A stretch of 32,757 bases of DNA from Candidatus Parcubacteria bacterium (GTDB lineage Bacteria; Patescibacteriota; Minisyncoccia; Phycocordibacterales; Zambryskibacteraceae): positions 1 to 32,757 of the forward strand of contig JAIFWO010000005.1 in assembly GCA_019661895.1 (NCBI GenBank), read 5' to 3'. The translations under genes and the position numbers were made by a program. Under the pieces are notes generated by a model. The model had not been told where the DNA came from. It ran no database searches and saw only the letters and a program-made list of their open reading frames with translations. How positions within the stretch are numbered: position 1 is the stretch's first letter; every line of letters starts with the position of its first letter. Shown one piece after another: positions 7,675-14,977 of the stretch.

Positions 7675-9492
7675 ATGCCTATGGAAATTCGCAATATTGC
7701 AATTATCGCGCACGTCGACCACGGCAAGACCACTCTGACCGACGCCCTTTTGCGCCAGAACGGAATGTTCGAGGAGGGAGAGAGCATGGACTCCAACGCC
7801 CTCGAGAAGGAGCGCGGCATTACTATTTACTCCAAGAATACTTCCCTTTTCTATCCTTCGACAAGCTCAGGACGTGCCGTAACGAAGATTAATATCGTAG
7901 ACACGCCTGGCCACTCCGACTTCGGCTCTGAAGTCGAGCGTGTTTTGCGCTCAATCGACACAGTGCTCCTGGTCGTTGACGCTCAAGAGGGGCCTATGCC
8001 TCAAACGCGCTTCGTACTCAAGAAGTCCTTGGAGCTTGGCCTCAAGCCCATTGTCGTTATCAATAAAATAGACAAGCCCGCTGCTCGCCCCGACGCCGTA
8101 CACGAGATGGTCTTAGAACTTTTCTTAGAGCTTGGTGCGGGCAATGAGCAGATCGACTTCCCTACCGTTTACGCCATCGGCCGCGAGGGTATTGCTAAGA
8201 GGAATTTGAATGATGAGTCCAAAGACTTAACCCCTCTCCTCGACGTTGTACTTGAGCATGTGCCGGCGGTCCAAGCTGCGCTCGATGTCTCGGTGCGTCT
8301 GCAACCCTTCAACCTCGCCTACGACAACTTCCTCGGTCGCCTCGCCATTGCCCGCATCTATGAGGGCACGCTTAAGAATGGCCAAGAGGTCTGGGTCAAG
8401 AAACCTACGGGCGAAGTATATAAAGGCAAACTCACCAAGCTCTACACCTTCGAGGGCATTAAGCGCAAGGAAGTGCCGGAAGCGGTGGCAGGAGATGTCG
8501 TCATGATAGCCGGCTTGCCAGAGATCTACATAGGCGATACGGTCGCCGGCAGCGCCGAAGCCGAGGCTCTTCCAGCAATTAACGTCGACGAGCCGACTAT
8601 CTCGCTTAACTTCTTGGTCAATGACTCGCCCTTCGCCGGACGCGAGGGTAAGTTTGTAACAGGGCGCCAGATCAGAGAGCGCTTGGAGCGCGAACTTGAG
8701 GTCAACGTGGGTCTTAAAGTAGACTTCTCCTCCTCAGAATATCTGACGGTCTACGGGCGCGGCGAGCTCCACATCGCCATCCTCTGTGAGAATATGCGCC
8801 GTGAGGGCTTCGAACTCCAAGTCTCTCAACCTCACGTGATCATTAAGGAGGAAGAGGGCAAGAAACTCGAACCATTTGAGGAAGTGGTCATTGATGTGCC
8901 AGAGGAGATGAGCGGCACTATAATCTCTACTCTTACCTCGCGCAAGGCCCAACTCATGGATATGAAGAGTGAGCACGGGCAAACCAGAATTATTTTCGAG
9001 GCCCCCACCCGCGGACTCCTCGGCTATCGAGGACAATTCGTCGTCGACACGAAGGGCTTGGGCATCTTCTCCTCCCGCTTCACAGAATTTAAGAAATATG
9101 TTGGCGAGATCGAGCACAAGCACGTCGGCTCGATGATCTCCATGGAGAAGGGCAAGGTCTTAGCCTTCGCTCTCGACAACCTCCAGCAACGCGGCGTCCT
9201 CTATGTCGAACCGGGTTATGAGGTCTACGAGGGCCAAGTGATCGGTAACACTTCCAAGGGCGAGGACATGTACGTCAACCCGACCAAGGGCAAGCAACTC
9301 ACCAACATGCGTGCCTCTGGCTCCGACGACTCCGTCTACCTTGCTCCAGCCTTCAAACTCGATATCGAGAGAGCCATGGAAACCATGAACGAAGATGAAT
9401 ATATTGAAATTACTCCCTCCACCGTCCGCCTGCGCAAACAGATCCTTACTCAGCAAGAACGCGCGAAGGCTAGTAGAAAAGATTTAAAATAA
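7675..9492 (+). CDS. typA: Ribosome-associated GTPase TypA/BipA
   Basis: RNIAIIAHVDHGKTTL, INIVDTPGH, VVINKIDKP, TNMRASGSDD C-terminal signature. Contains a 7-aa insertion, PSTSSGR. Confidence 0.97.
   Translation: MPMEIRNIAIIAHVDHGKTTLTDALLRQNGMFEEGESMDSNALEKERGITIYSKNTSLFYPSTSSGRAVTKINIVDTPGHSDFGSEVERVLRSIDTVLLVVDAQEGPMPQTRFVLKKSLELGLKPIVVINKIDKPAARPDAVHEMVLELFLELGAGNEQIDFPTVYAIGREGIAKRNLNDESKDLTPLLDVVLEHVPAVQAALDVSVRLQPFNLAYDNFLGRLAIARIYEGTLKNGQEVWVKKPTGEVYKGKLTKLYTFEGIKRKEVPEAVAGDVVMIAGLPEIYIGDTVAGSAEAEALPAINVDEPTISLNFLVNDSPFAGREGKFVTGRQIRERLERELEVNVGLKVDFSSSEYLTVYGRGELHIAILCENMRREGFELQVSQPHVIIKEEEGKKLEPFEEVVIDVPEEMSGTIISTLTSRKAQLMDMKSEHGQTRIIFEAPTRGLLGYRGQFVVDTKGLGIFSSRFTEFKKYVGEIEHKHVGSMISMEKGKVLAFALDNLQQRGVLYVEPGYEVYEGQVIGNTSKGEDMYVNPTKGKQLTNMRASGSDDSVYLAPAFKLDIERAMETMNEDEYIEITPSTVRLRKQILTQQERAKASRKDLK
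7855..7875 (+). repeat. Candidate interspersed-repeat insertion in typA (CCTTCGACAAGCTCAGGACGT)
   Basis: 21 nt encoding PSTSSGR. Removing it restores the E. coli TypA spacing between NT and INIVDTPGH, as I recall that sequence. Confidence 0.6.
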
Positions 9493-9562
9493 AACTGCTG
9501 AGCTATTGCTATTGCTAGTAGTTGTGGTATAATACCAGCAGAACCCTTTCGCGGAGTTTGAG

Positions 9563-9997
9563 ATGTTCCTTCAAAAGCTCGAGGCGCGGTGGAGGTACTT
9601 ACTGCACTCCATCGCCGGAGCACTACTCGGTAGCGTATTGACCTTTCTCGCCTTGATGTTTGGCGAATCTGCGCAGAACGATTACAGATGGTTTGCTGGG
9701 TGGGAGTGGGTGTTGGTAGTAATATATGTAGCTACCTTCGTCCCCGCTGTTATCATTGTCTGGCAGATCGCGGCAGAGGAAAGCGGTTCTAAAAGCTTCT
9801 TCGCGGGAGTGGCAACGCCGCTACTCATGGTAATGTTATCGACTTTGCTCTGGATGCTTCTGCAATTCTTCGCCCTCCTTGTGCTCGGGTCGCTTGAATT
9901 TGCCAGAAGCTATCCGCTCGCTTTCATCATCGGGCTCTTGGTAATCGCTGGAGTTGCCCTGTACAGTCACAATCAACGTGCCGCTACTCATTCGTGA
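9563..9997 (+). CDS. Four-TM hypothetical membrane protein
   Basis: Multiple hydrophobic helices. Upstream TTGCTA-16-TATAAT and GGAG before ATG; strong terminator at the end. Confidence 0.7.
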   Translation: MFLQKLEARWRYLLHSIAGALLGSVLTFLALMFGESAQNDYRWFAGWEWVLVVIYVATFVPAVIIVWQIAAEESGSKSFFAGVATPLLMVMLSTLLWMLLQFFALLVLGSLEFARSYPLAFIIGLLVIAGVALYSHNQRAATHS

Positions 9998-10009
9998 GTG
10001 GCGGTTTTT
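9981..10009 (+). terminator. Intrinsic terminator
   Basis: CCGCTACTCA-TTCG-TGAGTGGCGG followed by TTTTT. Confidence 0.9.
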
Positions 10010-10748
10010 CTAATTTATATTCCCCTACCCTGGTACGCTTGATGGAGTAGGCCAGGGCGCTGGTGTCGAGGAGTTTGCCCATCTCATGTGCCAGGCTTCT
10101 TATATAAGTGCCGCTTGAGACACTCGCCTTAAAGCTTGAGACGAGCGCCATCTCACGCATATCAAGGGCTCCCTTCCATGTCTTGATAATCTCCTTTTGT
10201 CGAAAATCTCCATTCACCAAATTAATTTTGGAGACTATCTCCGGAAGTAGATCTATCTGCGATACAAGCCGCGTGTCACAATGCTCGATATTAAATATTT
10301 TGATACTGCGGGTAGGGATTTCTATTTCATCTATCTTCCCTTCTCGAGCCCAGGTATGCAGAGCTTTACCACCGACAGTGCGCGAGGAATAGGCGGGATA
10401 ACTTTGGGTCTTTTTCTTCTGAATATTCTCCAAAAGCTTTTCCATTTTGTAATCGAGCTTCGTCGGCATCGGTCCGGTGTCTGTCACCAAGCCCAATATG
10501 TCGTACGTATCTGTCTCGAATCCCCACAGCACCTCGAATTCATACTCCTTGTCCCATTCCAGATACTTCTTCTTATCTCTCGTATTCCCGGCCAAGACCA
10601 GGAGCAGACCCTCAGCCATCGGGTCAAGACGGCCCAAGTATGTCATAGGAATCTTCTCGTATCCCACGTGTTGTGCCTTAAAGCGCATGATGCACTCGAG
10701 GGGCGTATCTCCTAGATTCTTGTAAAGACTGATAATTTCTGGTTGCAT
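9984..10748 (-). CDS. truB: tRNA pseudouridine(55) synthase TruB
   Basis: IPMTYLGRLDPMAEGLLLVLAGNTRDKKKYLEWDKEYEF...; LDPMAEG catalytic motif; SGTYIRSLAHEMGKLL. Confidence 0.9.
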   Translation of the reverse strand: MQPEIISLYKNLGDTPLECIMRFKAQHVGYEKIPMTYLGRLDPMAEGLLLVLAGNTRDKKKYLEWDKEYEFEVLWGFETDTYDILGLVTDTGPMPTKLDYKMEKLLENIQKKKTQSYPAYSSRTVGGKALHTWAREGKIDEIEIPTRSIKIFNIEHCDTRLVSQIDLLPEIVSKINLVNGDFRQKEIIKTWKGALDMREMALVSSFKASVSSGTYIRSLAHEMGKLLDTSALAYSIKRTRVGEYKLEKPPLTNE

Positions 10749-10762
10749 AAATTTATGAAAAT

Positions 10763-10783
10763 GGCCCCGACTTGAGTCAGGGC
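10763..10783 (-). terminator. Terminator of the 10777 gene
   Basis: Minus strand: GGCCCTGACT-CA-AGTCGGGGCC then ATTTTC. Confidence 0.6.
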
Positions 10784-11274
10784 CTGGTGATCTTTGCCGC
10801 TTCGATCCAAGCCTTCTTGAACTCCGACAAGGAGTCGCTCAAAGGCCTGGCGAAGTCTTCGCACCTTGCACTGGCCTCGGCAAGGCGGAAGTAGTCGCTA
10901 CCTGGCGGTGGAGGTTCGTGCTTGCTGATGGCGGCGCTGCGTATGACATCCTCGACCATGAACCTACTGAGGACGATCGCACACGCCTCCTCCGAGGTGT
11001 CCACCGCCACAACTGGCGCCACTGGCGGCTTGGCCTCTGGCGTTACCGCAACTTGCGCCGCTTCGACTGAGTTCTTGCTCTCTCCGAACAAGTTCTGAGG
11101 CCTGCGCTTCCAACCGACAACCGCCAGCACGAGAGTGACGATACCTATGGCAATACGTATCCCTGTTCTGTGTTTGCGATGCCACTTCCTGTCGTCGCCT
11201 GATGGCCTGGTATGGCCAGAACGCTTTTTAGGCTTCCCGACCATGTCCTGAGCCGAACTGCGCATGAATAGCAC
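10777..11274 (-). CDS. Single-TM hypothetical protein
   Basis: GIRIAIGIVTLVLAVVGW TM after a basic N-terminus. GTG start with GGGGGTG upstream; the exact start is uncertain. Confidence 0.55.
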   Translation of the reverse strand: MLFMRSSAQDMVGKPKKRSGHTRPSGDDRKWHRKHRTGIRIAIGIVTLVLAVVGWKRRPQNLFGESKNSVEAAQVAVTPEAKPPVAPVVAVDTSEEACAIVLSRFMVEDVIRSAAISKHEPPPPGSDYFRLAEASARCEDFARPLSDSLSEFKKAWIEAAKITRP

Positions 11275-11322
11275 TCTGCACCCCCAACGTCTAGGTCACT
11301 GTTGACGTTCTTGTCTTTAATC

Positions 11323-11351
11323 ATTATACCCCACATATTTATACATTGCAA
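11323..11351 (-). promoter_or_regulatory. Promoter for the 10777..11274 gene
   Basis: Minus strand: TTGCAA - 17 nt - TATAAT. Confidence 0.6.
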
Positions 11352-11377
11352 ACGTACCGCAAACTCATTTAATCTGC

Positions 11378-11389
11378 TAAAATTCTTGC
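11378..11389 (+). promoter_or_regulatory. Extended -10 promoter for hisS, leaderless geometry
   Basis: TGC-TAAAAT, then 6 nt, then ATG; no SD. Confidence 0.6.
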
Positions 11390-12679
11390 ATGTCCAAACT
11401 TGATACCTCGCCCTACAAGGGCGTCCGCGACTTCTACCCCGAGGATCAGTTCATCCAAAATCATATCTCCGGAGTCTGGAGGAAGACCTTGGAGAGCTTC
11501 GGCTACAATGAGTACGGAGCCTCTATCCTTGAACCGGCGGAGCTCTACAAGGCTAAGACGGGAGAGGAGATCGTCAACGAGCAAACCTACACCTTCGTAG
11601 ACCGCGGCGAGCGCACCGTGACCTTGCGCCCGGAGATGACTCCGACGGTGGCTCGCATGGTAGCGGCGAGGCGCCGTGAGCTCGGCTTCCCCCTCCGATG
11701 GTACTCCATTCCTAACCTCTTCCGTTACGAAGCGCCCCAGAGAGGCCGTCTGCGAGAGCACTGGCAGTTGAATGTCGATCTCTTCGGCATGGAGGGCGTC
11801 GAGGCCGAGGTCGAGATCGTAAACATCGCTTATCGAATCATGCGTAACTTCGGCGCCGCCGACAAGGACTTCATCATCCGCCTCAACTCGCGCAAATTAG
11901 TCCAGAAGATCTACTCTCTCTTTGATATCAACGACGATAATATTCAGAAGGTCTCCAAACTTCTTGATAAGAAGGCGAAGATCAGCGAGGAGGAATTTGC
12001 TAAAGGTGTAAGAGAGATTGTAGGCGAGAACGCTGATGCCTTTATCGAACTGATAAACTCTCCCGATGAAATTTTTGAAAAGATCGGGAAGGAGAGTGCG
12101 GAGGTCAAAGAGATCTTTGCGGTAAGTGCCGCTCTCGAAGCTCTCGGCGTGACCAACATCACCTTCAACCAGACTCTCATGCGCGGCTTCGACTACTACA
12201 CAGGAGTAGTCTTCGAGGTCTTCGACACTCACAAGGACAATCCCCGTTCCCTCTTCGGGGGCGGGCGATACAACGAACTCCTCGCCCTCTTCGGCGACGA
12301 GGAGGTGGCAGCCTTCGGCTTCGGCGCGGGCGATGTGACCTTGAAGGACTTCCTCGAGACCCACCAGCTCCTTCCCGCCTACTCCTCAAGTACCCACGTC
12401 TATATTGCCACGCTCTCCAAGGAACATTATGCAGAGGTCGAGGGCGTAGCCACGAGGCTGCGTCAGGGCGGAGTCAATGTAGCCGTCGACTGGACAGGCC
12501 GGAAGGTCGGAGACCAGATCAAGACTGCTGACAAGCAGCACATTGAATTTGTCATGGTCGTCGGTGAGGACGAGATCGGGAGCGGAGTCTACAAGATCAA
12601 GAATATTCGCACCGGCGACGAGCTCTCCGTGCGCTTGGACGAGATAAACGATGTAATCCTCCCGAAGATACATAAATAA
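11390..12679 (+). CDS. hisS: Histidyl-tRNA synthetase
   Basis: GVRDFYPED, LRPEMTPTVARM, RYEAPQRGRLREHWQLNVDLFG, GRYNELLALFG. Confidence 0.97.
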   Translation: MSKLDTSPYKGVRDFYPEDQFIQNHISGVWRKTLESFGYNEYGASILEPAELYKAKTGEEIVNEQTYTFVDRGERTVTLRPEMTPTVARMVAARRRELGFPLRWYSIPNLFRYEAPQRGRLREHWQLNVDLFGMEGVEAEVEIVNIAYRIMRNFGAADKDFIIRLNSRKLVQKIYSLFDINDDNIQKVSKLLDKKAKISEEEFAKGVREIVGENADAFIELINSPDEIFEKIGKESAEVKEIFAVSAALEALGVTNITFNQTLMRGFDYYTGVVFEVFDTHKDNPRSLFGGGRYNELLALFGDEEVAAFGFGAGDVTLKDFLETHQLLPAYSSSTHVYIATLSKEHYAEVEGVATRLRQGGVNVAVDWTGRKVGDQIKTADKQHIEFVMVVGEDEIGSGVYKIKNIRTGDELSVRLDEINDVILPKIHK

Positions 12680-12680
12680 T

Positions 12681-13256
12681 ATGCGTAAAATAGTTTTCGA
12701 CATTGAGACTCGCAATGTGTTTGCTGACGTTGGCAAGAATGACCCGAGCCTCCTTGATATTGCTCTCGTGGCTATCCACGACTCCGAGACTGCTGAGTAC
12801 TCGACATATTTGGAGGAGGACCTTCCTAAACTCTGGCCCATCCTCGAGCGCTCGGACATGCTCATAGGTTTCAACTCCGAGCACTTCGACATCCCCCTCC
12901 TCAACAAATACTATCCAGGCGACCTCTCCAAATTGAAAAGCTTGGACATCTTGAAGGAAATCAAACAAACCTATGGCCGCCGGATGAAGCTCGATCAATT
13001 GGCACAAGGCACTCTTGGCAAGAATAAATCTGGCCACGGTCTAGACGCCATCCAATGGTGGAAGAATGGCGAAGTAGATAAGATCCGCGACTACTGTATA
13101 GACGATGTGCGGATCACCAAGGAACTCTACGACTACGCCCGCGCCAATAGCAAATTAATCTTCAAAGAAGGCAGCGAGCTCTTGGAGATCAAACTCGATT
13201 GCTCGAAGTGGGAGGAGCCTATCGAACATAAACTTACCTTTAGCCTGCCCTTCTAA
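12681..13256 (+). CDS. RNase H-like/DEDD 3'-5' exonuclease (YprB-type)
   Basis: IVFDIETRN..., LIGFNSEHFDIPLL, YCIDDVRITKELYDY. Confidence 0.85.
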   Translation: MRKIVFDIETRNVFADVGKNDPSLLDIALVAIHDSETAEYSTYLEEDLPKLWPILERSDMLIGFNSEHFDIPLLNKYYPGDLSKLKSLDILKEIKQTYGRRMKLDQLAQGTLGKNKSGHGLDAIQWWKNGEVDKIRDYCIDDVRITKELYDYARANSKLIFKEGSELLEIKLDCSKWEEPIEHKLTFSLPF

Positions 13257-13732
13257 TGAGCTACATCTTCATCTTTGGAGCCAAATATGCGTTTGTCCTC
13301 TCCGTATTGCTTTGGGCGTGGTACTTGTACAAGATGCGCCACGACAAGCAGGCCTTAGGACTGACGTCGCTCTTCATCATTGCCTCGCTTGGACTCACTT
13401 ACGCTTTTGGCCTCATTGCCCGGCATCTCTATTACAACCCACGTCCCTTTATCGTCGAGGGCTTCACGCCGCTTATTGCTCACATTCCAGACAACGGCTT
13501 CCCTTCAGACCATGTTCTTCTGGTAGCGGGTCTGGCCTCAGTCGCTCTGCTTTATAATCGCAAACTAAGTATTTATCTCTGGATCATTGCCCTTTTCGTA
13601 GCCTACTCGCGCGTTTACGTCGGCGTTCATCACCCGCTCGACGTGGTAGTAAGCATCGTCATTGCCCTCGCCGCTTCCGGCGCTGTCTATCTTGTGCTCC
13701 GCAAGCTCTTCAATGCTATAATTAACCGATAA
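13256..13732 (+). CDS. PAP2-superfamily membrane phosphatase
   Basis: YYNPRPF, FPSDHV, SRVYVGVHHPLDV motifs and several TMs. Confidence 0.9.
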   Translation: MSYIFIFGAKYAFVLSVLLWAWYLYKMRHDKQALGLTSLFIIASLGLTYAFGLIARHLYYNPRPFIVEGFTPLIAHIPDNGFPSDHVLLVAGLASVALLYNRKLSIYLWIIALFVAYSRVYVGVHHPLDVVVSIVIALAASGAVYLVLRKLFNAIINR

Positions 13733-13742
13733 TAAAATCGAT

Positions 13743-14453
13743 ATGGAACCACAAGACAAACAAAGCAGGCAAATGATCCCCTTGGCGATCGTCGTCGCGG
13801 GCGCTCTCATTGCTGGAGCTATTTACTTCGGAGGCAAGCCTTCATCCTCTGCCTCGCTAACCCAAAACACCAAAACTGGCCAAGCTGCTCCCGTAGGAGA
13901 GGTGGCTCCAGTCAGCGCTAAGGATCACGTCTTAGGCAATGCCAATACCGCCAAGGTCGTCCTCATCGAATACTCAGACCTCGAATGTCCATTTTGCAAA
14001 GTCTTCCACAACACCATTCATCAGTTGATGGATACCTATAAGAACGGCGAGCTCGCCGTGGTCTTCCGACAATTCCCAATCGCTCAACTCCACTCCAAGG
14101 CAGCCAAGGAAGCCGAGGCCAGTGAGTGCGCAGCCGAGCTTGGCGGCAACGAAGGCTTCTGGAAGTTCCTCGACGGGGTCTTCGCCACTACCAACTCCAA
14201 CAACTCTCTCGATCCTGCCGAACTCCCCGTTATCGCAGGCGACATCGGTCTCGACGTCACCGCTTTCAACACCTGTCTCTCGAGCGGCAAGTACGCCAAG
14301 CTCATTGCCGATGGTGTCACGGCGGCCGTCAAAGCTGGGGCCCAAGGCACTCCATACTCAGTCCTCGTCACCAAGAGCGGCAAGAAGAGCCCGGTCAACG
14401 GCGCCCAACCCTTTGCTACTGTCAAAGCTCAGATCGACGCCCTGCTCAAATAG
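13743..14453 (+). CDS. Membrane-anchored DsbA-family thioredoxin-fold oxidoreductase
   Basis: N-terminal TM; YSDLECPFCKVFHNTIHQL (CPFC); QGTPYSVLVTKSGK cis-Pro loop. Confidence 0.92.
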   Translation: MEPQDKQSRQMIPLAIVVAGALIAGAIYFGGKPSSSASLTQNTKTGQAAPVGEVAPVSAKDHVLGNANTAKVVLIEYSDLECPFCKVFHNTIHQLMDTYKNGELAVVFRQFPIAQLHSKAAKEAEASECAAELGGNEGFWKFLDGVFATTNSNNSLDPAELPVIAGDIGLDVTAFNTCLSSGKYAKLIADGVTAAVKAGAQGTPYSVLVTKSGKKSPVNGAQPFATVKAQIDALLK

Positions 14454-14489
14454 TTCATAGCTAGTATTACGAGGTGGAACCTTGTACAA

Positions 14490-14517
14490 AAAGAGCCTTA
14501 TTCCTAGGGCTTTTTCT
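14490..14517 (+). terminator. Terminator, possibly bidirectional
   Basis: AAAAAGAGCCTTA-TTCC-TAGGGCTTTTT. Confidence 0.6.
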
Positions 14518-14687
14518 GTGTTTGCAAAGGTTTAACCTTTTCCTGTTGTTCCGGGGCTTTTTGTTTACACTACGATATATCATATTAACAATCTCATACG
14601 CTATAATCTTGCGACCGCAATAAGATAACGTATTAGCATTTTGCACTATATTTCTGTAGTATTCGGTCGGGACTAACAGGAGAAAAG

Positions 14688-14966
14688 ATGGCCATTCATT
14701 TGGCAATTACAAAGAATCGTCAAAGTGGGGAGATTCAACCCTTCTTCACTAAGGCCTTCAGCAAGAAAGCGGCGCAAGAGGAACTCGATAAGCGAAGCTG
14801 CAATACAGATGTCCTCTTCGTCCACGTGATGGAGGGCCAAGAAGCCGACCAGTTTGAAGCCTTCGGCAGGGTCAACGAGAACCTCTTCCGTTTCCTCGGC
14901 CAGGTCGGCGTCGATGTCTACCGCCACACTGTCGACTTGCTCGAAGCCAAAGGCACCCAGAAATAG
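14688..14966 (+). CDS. 92-aa hypothetical soluble protein
   Basis: AGGAG before ATG and an intrinsic terminator immediately at the stop; no known domain recognised. Confidence 0.65.
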   Translation: MAIHLAITKNRQSGEIQPFFTKAFSKKAAQEELDKRSCNTDVLFVHVMEGQEADQFEAFGRVNENLFRFLGQVGVDVYRHTVDLLEAKGTQK

Positions 14967-14977
14967 GGTGCTTTTTT
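14953..14977 (+). terminator. Intrinsic terminator
   Basis: GCACCC-N7-GGGTGC followed by TTTTTT. Confidence 0.85.

Noticed and set aside
9498-9530. GCTATT-GCTATT-GCTAGT short tandem repeat
   Set aside because: Only about three imperfect 6-mers, overlapping a plausible -35; too short to call a functional repeat.
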